A stretch of 64,000 bases of DNA from Acidobacteriaceae bacterium dw_441 (GTDB taxonomy: Bacteria; Acidobacteriota; Terriglobia; Terriglobales; Acidobacteriaceae): NCBI GenBank assembly GCA_018449715.1, contig JAAVVA010000001.1, positions 62,001 through 126,000 of the forward strand, given 5' to 3'. The notes under the pieces were generated by a model. That model saw only the letters and a program-made list of their open reading frames with translations, was not told the DNA's origin and did no database searches. The position numbers and the translations under genes were made by a program. Every line of letters begins with the position of its first letter. Position 1 is the first letter of the stretch. This document shows positions 1 through 8,048 of the stretch, in pieces.

Positions 1-210
1 CACGCCGCTCTTCCGCGTATAGGCGGTGAGCGCCAAACCTAGCGGCTGCGCCGGAATATGAAACTCCTCGATCTGCGGAGAGGCAAGATTCTGGGAGTGG
101 CAGATCGCCGCCCCGCAAATCAGCAGTAACACCACGGCGCATTTCAATATCGCCAGCCAAATGAAGATCTTCTTGTATCGCTGCACAGCACCCCTCGGGT
201 CCTTGATCAT
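1..210 (-). CDS. TonB-dependent receptor with STN signalling domain, N-terminal fragment
   Basis: Only the first 70 codons lie in the window; the gene runs off the left edge. The ATG is followed by Lys/Arg residues and a hydrophobic stretch (about residues 16-37), a Sec signal peptide. After it comes FHIPAQPLGLALTAYTRKS, the typical opening of the STN (secretin/TonB N-terminus) domain of FecA/PupB-type outer-membrane receptors. In that family this periplasmic domain contacts the FecR regulator and reports substrate binding. A fecR-type gene lies 94 bases upstream on the same strand and an ECF-type promoter sits between them. The substrate cannot be told from this piece; ferric siderophores are usual, glycans are possible. 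No clear Shine-Dalgarno precedes the ATG, so the start rests on the signal peptide. Confidence 0.8.
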   Translation of the reverse strand, partial: MIKDPRGAVQRYKKIFIWLAILKCAVVLLLICGAAICHSQNLASPQIEEFHIPAQPLGLALTAYTRKSGV

Positions 211-244
211 GAGGGAGTCGTTTGTGCGAATGCCCTCTGCTGGT

Positions 245-276
245 GAAGACAGAGGGCAAGTCGATTTGTCAGGGTG
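245..276 (-). promoter_or_regulatory. FecI-type (ECF) promoter of the STN receptor
   Basis: Read on the minus strand: CACCCTGACAAA, 12 bases, CTGTCTTC. The same two blocks at the same spacing occur before fecR and before the NHL-repeat gene. If CCTGAC is the -35 and TGTC the -10, the gap is 16 bases, normal for ECF promoters. A 13-base block CAGAGGGCATTCG (227-239) follows and is shared with the NHL-gene promoter at the same distance. With TGCCCTCTG it makes a 9-base inverted repeat flanking the -10. Promoter function is inferred from repetition and position. Confidence 0.7.
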
Positions 277-304
277 AGTCCGGAATTTTTTTAAGAATGC
301 CGAT

Positions 305-1327
305 CTAGGCCGGATAGATGACTGTCAGTAGGGGAGTGATCTCGACCGTCTTGACGGGGAGGATAGAGGGCAAGTCCTGTAATCCCTCCGATATATGAGC
401 AAGGTTGATCAGCATCGTGAGAGGCAGAGGCGCGAGCTTTGCATCTGCTAGAAGAGTCTTTCCAGTTCTCCACTGGTTGAGAGTATGGAGAGCCTCGCTT
501 AGTGGGACGGAGATAAACTCGAGCCGTCCGGAGCGCCAGGCCAGCAATGGCGCGGCAAGAGGTTCGATCTTTCCTTGTCCCCACTTGTCATAATGAACGA
601 CCTGCCCAGCTTCTATCTCCAACTGCGAATGGCCCGACACAACGCGGACCGCGTGTTCCGTGACAGCCAGCCGGGCCGCATCCTTCATGGTCGCCACACT
701 GAACTCCGTACCCAGTGCGGTCGCCTCTCCCGCTTTTGACTCGACGATGAAGGGACGGGCCAGGCTATCCCTCGCAACCTTGAAATATGCCTCACCTTCA
801 TATAAGTGAACTCTGCGTTCGTGTCCGTTGAAAGTCGGAGAGAGGGCCGTCTTTGTTGACAGCTCTACGCTGGAGCCATCCGGCAGATTGACGGTCCGTC
901 GCTCTCCAATGCCTGTCCGATATTGAGCGGTTGGAAACCGGTCCACGAAATACATCAAGCCACTCGTGGCAGTTAGCCCTGCTGCCCCGGCTATCGCAGC
1001 CTTACGAACGAACTGGCGCCGCGTATAGCGACGATATACCTGCTGCGTTGCTGGCGCCTCAAGACTGACTTCCCAGAGACGCTTCACTTCGGCATAAGTC
1101 TCCTGATGACGCACGTCGCTCCGGAGCCAATCATCGAACCTTGCATGAAGCTCCTGGGCGTCAGGCTCACCCTTTAATTGGACGAACCACTGCATCGCTT
1201 CCGCCTGGAGCGGATCCATTTGCTCAAGAAGCTCTTCCGTCGTCGGCAATGTCTTGCCGGGCCGTTGTTCCATCGTCCGTTGCTCGTTCTCTCTCAATTC
1301 TTCTCGCCTTTGCGCAGGAAAATCCAA
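305..1327 (-). CDS. FecR-family anti-sigma / sigma regulator
   Basis: A FecR-type inner-membrane protein, which passes the signal from an STN receptor to a FecI-type sigma factor. Visible order: a DUF4880-like helical N-terminus (EAMQWFVQLKG..., about residues 44-90); a twin-arginine-like segment RRQFVRKAAIAGAAG before the single membrane helix (about 103-125); then the periplasmic FecR domain (YRTGIGERRTVNLPDGSSV, later LGTEFSVA) and a C-terminal receptor-contact region. FecR proteins are known to use the Tat route, and the RRxF motif fits. The TTG at 1327 has GGAGG 10 bases upstream; an ATG at 1273 is the alternative start. It lies just upstream of the STN receptor and has its own ECF-type promoter. 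The matching sigma gene is not adjacent but 6.2 kb away, which is unusual. Confidence 0.88.
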   Translation of the reverse strand: MDFPAQRREELRENEQRTMEQRPGKTLPTTEELLEQMDPLQAEAMQWFVQLKGEPDAQELHARFDDWLRSDVRHQETYAEVKRLWEVSLEAPATQQVYRRYTRRQFVRKAAIAGAAGLTATSGLMYFVDRFPTAQYRTGIGERRTVNLPDGSSVELSTKTALSPTFNGHERRVHLYEGEAYFKVARDSLARPFIVESKAGEATALGTEFSVATMKDAARLAVTEHAVRVVSGHSQLEIEAGQVVHYDKWGQGKIEPLAAPLLAWRSGRLEFISVPLSEALHTLNQWRTGKTLLADAKLAPLPLTMLINLAHISEGLQDLPSILPVKTVEITPLLTVIYPA

Positions 1328-1349
1328 TGCTGGACGACCTCCTATATGA

Positions 1350-1381
1350 GAAGACTGCCCGTCATCGACTTTGTCAGGGTG
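1350..1381 (-). promoter_or_regulatory. FecI-type (ECF) promoter of fecR
   Basis: Minus strand: CACCCTGACAAA, 12 bases, CAGTCTTC, matching the receptor promoter with one change in the -10 block. The predicted transcript would begin about at the GGAGG in front of the TTG start, so the leader is very short. It is divergent from the NHL-gene promoter, whose -35 block begins 34 bases away. Confidence 0.7.
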
Positions 1382-1415
1382 CCTCCAAAAACACTCTCAA
1401 AAAAATCTCGATGTT

Positions 1416-1447
1416 CACCCTGACAAACCCCGCAAAACCCTGTCTTC
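1416..1447 (+). promoter_or_regulatory. FecI-type (ECF) promoter of the NHL-repeat gene
   Basis: CACCCTGACAAA, 12 bases, CTGTCTTC, followed 5 bases later by CAGAGGGCATTCG (1453-1465). Block sequence, both spacings and the 13-base downstream block agree with the receptor promoter on the other strand, while the 12-base spacers differ. That pattern argues for selection rather than a simple duplication. It drives the divergent exported-protein gene. Confidence 0.7.
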
Positions 1448-1513
1448 CCCATCAGAGGGCATTCGTGATCGAACTGCCCACTCCAAGAAATACCACCTGA
1501 AGGGGCACGCCGG

Positions 1514-3919
1514 ATGTTTCAACTCAATTTCGTTATGCGCCACATGCGCAGTGTATTGCTGATCTGCCTGCTCAGCGGTTTTGCTCATGCACAGGGCACT
1601 CAACCTGTGGCAACGCTGACTCCTGGCATCATCTCCACATACGCCGGCAGTGGAGACGCATCCAATTCCGGCGACGGTGGCCCCGCCACAAGCGCAGGTA
1701 TTGGCGGCCTCTTAAATCTCGCTGTCGACAAACAGAACAATCTCTACCTCGCCATCAATAGCAATTCCGCAGCCGGCGTCGCCTATGTGAGCAAAATCGA
1801 CCCGAAGACGGGCGTTATTACCACCATCGCAGGGAATGCTACCCCTGATCTATCGGGCGATGGTGGCCCGGCGATCGACGCAGGCCTCGGTAGCCTCGGT
1901 GCGATGACGACCGATGCTGCGGGTAACCTTTACCTCACCAGCTACGATACTGTTACGCAAGCTAACGAGATTCGTAAGATCGATCACGTAACGGGCATTA
2001 TCAGTAAGATTGCCGGGAATGGAAGCGGCACTTATAGCGGGGATAATGGTCCGGCAACGGACGCAGGCATCGAACAAGCGAGCTGCCTGGCCTCTGATGC
2101 ATCCGGAAACTTATATCTATGTGCTCACGGACGTGTCCGAAAGATCGATGCGTCCACTGGAATCATAACGACTGTGGCCGGCAAGGGCACTCTTGGTTCC
2201 ACCGGAGATGGAGGCCTCGCGACAGACGCCCAGGTATATGCCTTTTCCTTGGCGGTAAGCCCTTCCGGAGACATCTATGTAGGCGACGGAGGTCACGGCT
2301 CCTACAACTTCATCCGAAAGATCGACCACGCAACAGGGATTATCTCGCTGATTGCCGGTACTGGGACTGGGGACACTCTCCACCCGGGTGCGACCGGGGA
2401 TGGAGGGCCAGCTACGTCAGCTTCCATCACCTTTCCCTATGGGCTCAAGCTCGACCCTGCCGGAAACCTGTACTTCGTCGATTCCGGGAATGGGGTCATC
2501 CGAAAGATTGACACGAAGGGAGTTATCTCTACCCTCGCGGGAAGGTGCAACGTCAACAATGAGTTTCACTATTGCCAGGCGACCTTCGGGGGAGATGGGG
2601 GGATAGCGACAGAAGCCTACTTGGATCCGATCGACGTGGTGCTCGATAGCGCGGCGAACTTTTATATCGGCGAAAATTATCACAATAATCGTGTTCGCCG
2701 CGTTAATGTCTCTCTCTCTTCCTTATCATTCCCTACGCCGACGGAGGTGGGCTTCACCGATAGCGTAGACGGATCGAAGAGTGTCGTTCTCTCCAACGCA
2801 GGCGATGCTCCACTGACATTGGCTGCTCCGCAAACGGGAACGAATCCATCTGCCACTACAACAGACTTCACCTTCTCTCCCACCAATACATGCCCCGTTG
2901 TCTATGCCGGAGATCCCGTCTCCACGCTGGCTCCAGGTGATTCCTGCAATCTGGCGATCGACTTCACACCTATGAACTCCGGAGCTATTACCGCGAATTT
3001 TGTTGTCGCCGACGATTCTGAGAATGTGGCCACGAGCCAGCAGGTCATCCAATTATCTGGGGTAGCAACGGCAAGCACAGCCGACGCGACCACGATCAAG
3101 GTCTCGACTATCCCTGTCAATGGGACCATTGGGAATCCCGTCACAGTTACTGCCACAGTAGCGGACGCCAAAGACCCGACAATGATTCCTACGGGTACGG
3201 TCATCTTCACCGTCACTCCGGCTTCATCCACATCCGGAAGCCCGACGACCGCCAGTCCTCCGACAGCAGTTGTGAATGGAGCCGCTAACTTCTCCTTTAC
3301 GCCGAAATACGCGGGAACCTACACGGTCACAGCTATCTTCTCGCCAGGCGATCCGAACACATATCGTGGAAGCTCTGACACGACTGGACAAACGATGACC
3401 GTCGTGGGCGACTTCAACGTGGTAATTTCAAGCACCGGCCTCGGCATCGCTGGTGGGATCACGGCAGCTAAGAGTGGAGCACCCGCAGTCTTCGATGTCC
3501 TTTTGACGCCCGGTACAGGCGGCTATCCGTCTGATGTGAAGCTCTCGGTCTCCGGGCTTCCATCCGAAGCCGTAATCTCCATCTCTCCCAGTTCGATCGC
3601 GCATAACGCTGGCTCAGCCACTGCACACATTACCGTCGATATCTCCCGGGTCACTCTGAGTGAATGGCGCACCCTGCCTTCTCCCTTCGGAAAGACACCC
3701 ATCGTCTTTGCCGGAATTTTCCTGCTGAATGGTCTTGCATGGCGCAGACGTCGCCTGGGAGTGCCATACCTGCTGACTCTTCTTCTGGTTATCGCCACCA
3801 CGTTAACCGGCTGTGTACAAAGCACCAATGCCGCCTTGAACACCTACGACCTTGTCGTGACCGCAAACAGTGGGACGGTTCAGCATACTGCCACGACCAA
3901 GTTCTCGATCTCTCACTAG
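1514..3919 (+). CDS. Exported NHL-repeat / Ig-like protein with C-terminal membrane hairpin and lipobox
   Basis: A signal peptide ending ...LLSGFAHA-Q is followed by six NHL-type blades (about residues 35-395), each with GDGGPAT, a NLYL/DIYV strand and RKID..TGII..IAG. NHL repeats form beta-propellers that bind proteins or ligands. Next come a choice-of-anchor-D/ASPM-like domain (VVLSNAGDAPLTL), an Ig-like domain (VTVTATV...GTVIFTV) and a last Ig-like unit. That unit is interrupted by a membrane helix (about 730-743), WRRRR, a second helix (749-767) ending LTGC, and a 34-residue strand tail. AGGGG precedes the ATG by 9 bases. An ECF-type promoter upstream ties it to the Fec locus. I infer an outer-surface or periplasmic protein; its ligand is unknown. 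Confidence 0.8.
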   Translation: MFQLNFVMRHMRSVLLICLLSGFAHAQGTQPVATLTPGIISTYAGSGDASNSGDGGPATSAGIGGLLNLAVDKQNNLYLAINSNSAAGVAYVSKIDPKTGVITTIAGNATPDLSGDGGPAIDAGLGSLGAMTTDAAGNLYLTSYDTVTQANEIRKIDHVTGIISKIAGNGSGTYSGDNGPATDAGIEQASCLASDASGNLYLCAHGRVRKIDASTGIITTVAGKGTLGSTGDGGLATDAQVYAFSLAVSPSGDIYVGDGGHGSYNFIRKIDHATGIISLIAGTGTGDTLHPGATGDGGPATSASITFPYGLKLDPAGNLYFVDSGNGVIRKIDTKGVISTLAGRCNVNNEFHYCQATFGGDGGIATEAYLDPIDVVLDSAANFYIGENYHNNRVRRVNVSLSSLSFPTPTEVGFTDSVDGSKSVVLSNAGDAPLTLAAPQTGTNPSATTTDFTFSPTNTCPVVYAGDPVSTLAPGDSCNLAIDFTPMNSGAITANFVVADDSENVATSQQVIQLSGVATASTADATTIKVSTIPVNGTIGNPVTVTATVADAKDPTMIPTGTVIFTVTPASSTSGSPTTASPPTAVVNGAANFSFTPKYAGTYTVTAIFSPGDPNTYRGSSDTTGQTMTVVGDFNVVISSTGLGIAGGITAAKSGAPAVFDVLLTPGTGGYPSDVKLSVSGLPSEAVISISPSSIAHNAGSATAHITVDISRVTLSEWRTLPSPFGKTPIVFAGIFLLNGLAWRRRRLGVPYLLTLLLVIATTLTGCVQSTNAALNTYDLVVTANSGTVQHTATTKFSISH

Positions 3920-3934
3920 CGAGAGATCGAGAAC
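3901..3934 (+). terminator. Perfect 14-bp hairpin spanning the stop codon
   Basis: GTTCTCGATCTCTC, a 6-base loop, then its exact complement. The stop codon of the NHL gene lies in the loop, so the 5' arm codes the last residues. No T-run follows, so this may protect the mRNA end or reduce read-through rather than act as a classic intrinsic terminator. Confidence 0.5.
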
Positions 3935-4053
3935 TATGGGGAAAGGCTGATCTTCTCCGCCATTTCTCAACTTATGTCAGAAGGTCAGGCAGCTCTGCCG
4001 AACGACCTCTAAGTGGTTGTGCATTCGATACGGAATTGATCCGGAGGTTCCTT

Positions 4054-7047
4054 ATGTTTTTCTTTGGCTCTGTTGTATTGAGATTACGCCGCCCTGCCAG
4101 GTTCGCCTTTCTTCTCCTTCTCCTTGCTGTTGGCAAAGCCTCTCTTTCGCAGACGATTACCACAGCGAACCTTGGTGCAAACCAGGTGACGCTGCAACTG
4201 ACCGCCCCAGGCTCTGGAACAGGATATTTCACCCTGCTTCCGGGCGCGACCGCAGCGTGCGGCACGGCGACACAGACGGCTTCCGGCAAGAACAACGCGG
4301 GAGCCGCAGCCATCCACGGCTCGCTAATGCTGGAAGCTGGCACTGCCAAGGAATACACGGTACGCAATTTGCTCGGTAGCACCGAATACACCGTGTGCGT
4401 TACTCCGGACGGTACGACTGCACCTGTTAGCAGCAGTTTTGCAACGACTGCAGCGGCGAGTCTCTCTCCAGCCTCGTGGTCTGTGGTTGGAAGTGCCGGG
4501 TTCTCGGCTGGTTCGGCCGGCTATACTTCGCTTGCCTTTTCTCCAGACGGTACGCCTTATCTGGCCTTCCGTGATACGGCCAATAGCAACAAGGCGACCG
4601 TGGTTAAGTTCGATGGGATCCAGTGGGCAACAGTCGGCAACGCGGATTTTTCCGCTGGCAACGCGACCTATATCTCCCTTGCGTTTGCGCCGGATGGTAC
4701 GCCCTATGTGGCCTATTCGGATGGGGGTAACAGTTCCAAGGCATCGGTAATGAAGCTTAGCGGCACCCAATGGACCGCGGTCGGCGGCGTCAGCGTATCC
4801 GCTGCAGGGGGGCTGTACACCTCACTGCAATTTGCTCCCGACGGCGTGCCCTATGTCGCGTATTCGGATGGCGCAAATAACTACAACGCAACGGTGGTGA
4901 AGTTCGATGGCACCACATGGACAAACGTCGGCGCGGCGGGATTCTCTTCGGCAAGAGCGGACTACGTCACTTTGGCATTCTCGCCGGATGGAACACCCTA
5001 CGTGGCCTATGCAGATGAAGGCAACGACAACAAGGCTACAGTGACAAAGTTTGATGGGACGCAATGGGCAGTCGTTGGTAGTGCCGGGCTGTCTACTTCG
5101 ACTGCCTTGTACACGACGATGCGATTTGCTTCGGATGGCAAACCGTATGTCACGTTTGAAGATGGCGGCAATGGGTATAGGGCAAGCGTGTTGACGTTCG
5201 ATGGAGGCGCATGGACGGCTGTAGGCAGTCTTGGCTTCACCACGGGGAGAGCAGACTATCTCACGATGACAGTTGCTCCGGACGGTACACCGAGCATTGC
5301 CTATGAAGACGGAGGTAACAACTACAAGGCAACCGTGATGAAGTACAACGGCAGCGCCTGGGCAGCAGTCGGCAGCCCAGGATTCTCAGCGGGGACAGTT
5401 TATTATCTGTCGCTGGCATTTTCTCCCAGCGGAACACCGTACGTTTCTTACTATGACTCCGGCAATAGTGGTAAGGCAACTGTCATGTCGTTGCAGCCGG
5501 CTGTCACTCCATCTGCCGTGACGGAATCTGCAAGTGCGATCACGTCGTCGAGTGCAACGTTGAACGGCACGATCAGCGACAATGGTCTTGCAACCACGGT
5601 GACTTTTGACTACGGTGCGACAACTAGTTATGGCTCCACGCTCACAGCGACAACCGGGGGAACTATCTCGGCAGGGGCCGGTAACACGGCAGCATCCGTT
5701 GGTCTTACGGGCCTTAGTTCAAACACCATCTATCACTTCCGAGTGAACGCGACAGCGAACGGTACTATGGTCAATGGCAGTGATGCGAGCTTCACGACTG
5801 ACAAACTGACGCCGTCTTTGACGACATGGCCCACCGCTTCAACGATCACCTACGGTCAGACGCTTGCGAATGCTGCTCTCACAGGTGGAGTTGCCGCGCT
5901 GCCTGGTACGTTCACCTGGACGGTGGGCGCGACCGTCCCTCCGGCGGGCACCGCAGGCTATTCGGTCACATTTACTCCAACCGACGGCACAACCTACGAC
6001 ACTGTATCGAATACGGTGAGCCTGACCGTCAATAAAGCAACTCCAACGGTGAACGCATGGCCGAAGGCTTCGTCAATCACTGCTGGCCAGACGCTGGCTT
6101 CCTCGACACTGGCCGGGGGAGCAGCCTCGGTGGCTGGTACATTCGCATGGACGACGCCATCCACAGCCGTGACCAACAGCGGGAGCTTTGCCGTGATCTT
6201 CACACCAACCGATTCTGTGGACTATGAATCGGTGAGTGGTTCGGTGAGCGTGACTGCGCCACAGATAACGCCAGCGATCACATTAGCCTCAAGTGCAGGT
6301 TCTTTGTTCTCGCAAAATCCGATCGTGCTCGCCGCGACCGTGTCGGCCCCGGGTTTGACCCCGACAGGTACGGTGACTTTTCTCGATGGCATCACGGCCT
6401 TAGGTACAGCACCGTTGTCATATGGGAAGGCAACGTACAGGATGTCCTCCCTTACAGCCGGCACGCACTCTATTACGGCTGTGTACTCTGGGGATATTAC
6501 CTTCGCATCAGCGACCAGCAGTGCAATTTCGCAGGTTGTCGCTGACTTCACGTTCGCCCTGTCGTCGAGTACCAGCAGCTCCCAAACGATTGCGGATGGA
6601 GGGACGGCGAAATATGACTTTTCGATTTCGCCGTCAAGCGCATCGATCTTGCCAGGAGCGATCCAGTTGGGCGTGACGGGCGTTCCGAGCGGTGCCTCCT
6701 ATACACTGACGCCGACGACGATCGCCGCCGGCGCCGCAGCGACGGCTGTAAGTCTCTCGATCACCATTCCCAACAAGACGGCGATGTCGAGCAGCGAAAA
6801 ATTGGCCCCGATAGCGATGGGAGTGTTGCTGTTGCCATTGTCAGGTCTGGTACGGAGGAAGGGAAGGAAACTGTCCCAACTGCTGGCACTGTTGTTGGTC
6901 ATAGGCGGGATTTCGGGTTTGACCGGATGTGGCGGATCATCCTCGAACTCTTCAGATGGAACAGCTTCACAAAACTACACCATCACGATCACGGGAGCAT
7001 CGGGAACATTGCAGCATTCCACCACCGTTACTCTTACCGTTCAATAA
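4054..7047 (+). CDS. Exported seven-bladed propeller / Ig-like protein with C-terminal membrane hairpin and lipobox
   Basis: 997 residues. GGAGG six bases before the ATG fixes the start; the frame is open further upstream. Signal peptide (ARFAFLLLLLAVGKASLS-Q), a short beta domain, then seven tandem repeats of exactly 49 residues (142-481), each W..VG...FS....Y..L.F.PDGTPYVAY.DGGN..KATV.KF.G. These predict a closed seven-bladed beta-propeller. A fibronectin-like domain (SSATLNGTISDNGLATTV), two MBG/YDG-like repeats (ITYGQTLANAALTGG) and a big-3-type Ig domain follow. The C-terminus repeats the neighbour's plan: Ig-like half, membrane helix (about 917-933), RRKGRK, second helix ending LTGC (959), 38-residue strand tail. 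Probably co-expressed with the upstream gene. Function unknown; substrate binding at the cell surface is an inference. Confidence 0.78.
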   Translation: MFFFGSVVLRLRRPARFAFLLLLLAVGKASLSQTITTANLGANQVTLQLTAPGSGTGYFTLLPGATAACGTATQTASGKNNAGAAAIHGSLMLEAGTAKEYTVRNLLGSTEYTVCVTPDGTTAPVSSSFATTAAASLSPASWSVVGSAGFSAGSAGYTSLAFSPDGTPYLAFRDTANSNKATVVKFDGIQWATVGNADFSAGNATYISLAFAPDGTPYVAYSDGGNSSKASVMKLSGTQWTAVGGVSVSAAGGLYTSLQFAPDGVPYVAYSDGANNYNATVVKFDGTTWTNVGAAGFSSARADYVTLAFSPDGTPYVAYADEGNDNKATVTKFDGTQWAVVGSAGLSTSTALYTTMRFASDGKPYVTFEDGGNGYRASVLTFDGGAWTAVGSLGFTTGRADYLTMTVAPDGTPSIAYEDGGNNYKATVMKYNGSAWAAVGSPGFSAGTVYYLSLAFSPSGTPYVSYYDSGNSGKATVMSLQPAVTPSAVTESASAITSSSATLNGTISDNGLATTVTFDYGATTSYGSTLTATTGGTISAGAGNTAASVGLTGLSSNTIYHFRVNATANGTMVNGSDASFTTDKLTPSLTTWPTASTITYGQTLANAALTGGVAALPGTFTWTVGATVPPAGTAGYSVTFTPTDGTTYDTVSNTVSLTVNKATPTVNAWPKASSITAGQTLASSTLAGGAASVAGTFAWTTPSTAVTNSGSFAVIFTPTDSVDYESVSGSVSVTAPQITPAITLASSAGSLFSQNPIVLAATVSAPGLTPTGTVTFLDGITALGTAPLSYGKATYRMSSLTAGTHSITAVYSGDITFASATSSAISQVVADFTFALSSSTSSSQTIADGGTAKYDFSISPSSASILPGAIQLGVTGVPSGASYTLTPTTIAAGAAATAVSLSITIPNKTAMSSSEKLAPIAMGVLLLPLSGLVRRKGRKLSQLLALLLVIGGISGLTGCGGSSSNSSDGTASQNYTITITGASGTLQHSTTVTLTVQ

Positions 7048-7104
7048 GAGACTCCATGGTTCTACGGTTCAACGGGATATGTCCGATGTCTTGTCCGTTG
7101 GCAA

Positions 7105-7134
7105 GAGAGAGGCAGGCTTATACCTGCCTTTCTC
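7105..7134 (+). terminator. Hairpin after the propeller gene
   Basis: GAGAGAGGCAGG, loop CTTATA, CCTGCCTTTCTC: a 12-bp stem with one G-T wobble, 58 bases after the stop codon. The 3' side is mildly T-rich but has no clean T-run. Confidence 0.5.
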
Positions 7135-7220
7135 GTCAGCACAGAAAATAAGTTGTAGCTAGCACTCGATCGATATTCGATGAAGATTCTTGTCGCCTCG
7201 AAGGCCACAGGGAGGTGCCT

Positions 7221-7487
7221 ATGACAGAGGGGTTTTGGTTCGGCCTAGGGCTGGTTGGAGCGTGGCTAGCCACCGCGTTACTTTTGATCGCAGCATTGAT
7301 TTCCTCAGTGCTACTGAGCGGCTATTTGCATCGCCGGAGAGTAAGGCGGCTGTCTCGAAAGAAACGGTCAGAGCAGGATCGCTCGCGTCGATCGTACGAG
7401 GCAGTCCTCCGTTGGGAGTATGCGTGGCCTTCCGTTTCGGAGACTGCTCTTCGGGATCGTGGGGAGACACCACTCCCACTCGAATAA
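7221..7487 (+). CDS. Small single-span membrane protein of unknown function
   Basis: 88 residues. GGAGG at 7211-7215 sits 5 bases before the ATG, a good start signal; an in-frame GTG 6 bases earlier overlaps that site and is less likely. One hydrophobic segment (about residues 5-32) is followed by a strongly basic stretch (HRRRVRRLSRKKR), so the C-terminal part should lie in the cytoplasm. Nothing ties it to a known family. It lies convergent with the FecI-type sigma gene and downstream of the exported propeller protein; a link to the Fec locus would be speculation. A longer reading frame overlapping it in another phase lacks a start signal and was discarded. Confidence 0.55.
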   Translation: MTEGFWFGLGLVGAWLATALLLIAALISSVLLSGYLHRRRVRRLSRKKRSEQDRSRRSYEAVLRWEYAWPSVSETALRDRGETPLPLE

Positions 7488-7544
7488 GCTCTGGTGAGAC
7501 AACGGAGCCATCACGGTGCGATCATTTTTGTGGTGCGAGGCTCG

Positions 7545-8048
7545 TCATTTTTCACGAAGCGATGTTTGCAGTACAAGCATCGCGCGCATCATGTGTTCGT
7601 ACACCGTTTGACGCGAGATATTCAGCTTCCTTCCAATCTCGGCATAGGACAACTGCTCGACTCTCGCCAGGAGGAAGACCGTGCGTGAGCGCGGCGGCAT
7701 CGCCTGGATCGCGGCATCGATCCGATGCAACTCTTCGCGGACGAGAAACTGTTGCTCGATATGGACTCTAGGATCGGGGATCAGATGCAGTGCTGCATCG
7801 TCCATCACGATCTCGTTTGCCTGAGTGCGGCTCCGCCCCTGGTCTGTCATCAGGTTGCGGGCAACCCGATGAAGATAGGCACGTACATTTTGAACGGTTC
7901 CGGACGCGATCGCAGACATGGAGCGCATCCATGTCTCCTGCACGATGTCCTCCGCTTCATGCCGTAGCTCCAATCGACCGCGCACAAACGCAAGCAAAGG
8001 CAGATAGTGCTCTTCTATGAGAACTTCGACCTCGAGATCATTGACCAT
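7545..8048 (-). CDS. FecI-type ECF RNA polymerase sigma factor
   Basis: 167 residues from the ATG; a GTG 48 bases upstream would add 16 residues and is less likely because region 2 begins soon after the ATG. Region 2 is seen in LAFVRGRLELRHEAEDIVQET, with NVRAYLHRVARNLMTD after it. Region 4, which reads the -35, is in LPPRSRTVFLLARVEQLSYAEIG-type sequence followed by LNISRQTVYEHMMRAM. (The first residues read AMPPRSRT.) The family serves surface signalling with FecR and an STN receptor. It is the best candidate to read the three shared promoters at 245-1447. No copy of that promoter is visible before the sigma gene itself, so its own synthesis is probably controlled otherwise. Confidence 0.87.
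   Translation of the reverse strand: MVNDLEVEVLIEEHYLPLLAFVRGRLELRHEAEDIVQETWMRSMSAIASGTVQNVRAYLHRVARNLMTDQGRSRTQANEIVMDDAALHLIPDPRVHIEQQFLVREELHRIDAAIQAMPPRSRTVFLLARVEQLSYAEIGRKLNISRQTVYEHMMRAMLVLQTSLREK

Noticed and set aside
4477-5496. Regular 147-base repeats that could be mistaken for a repeat array
   Set aside because: They are coding blades of a propeller in one frame, with diverged sequence and no spacers.
7190-7771. A 193-codon plus-strand frame overlapping the small membrane protein and the sigma gene
   Set aside because: It has no ribosome site and the overlapping 88-residue frame has GGAGG-ATG; it runs antisense into the clearly coding sigma gene.
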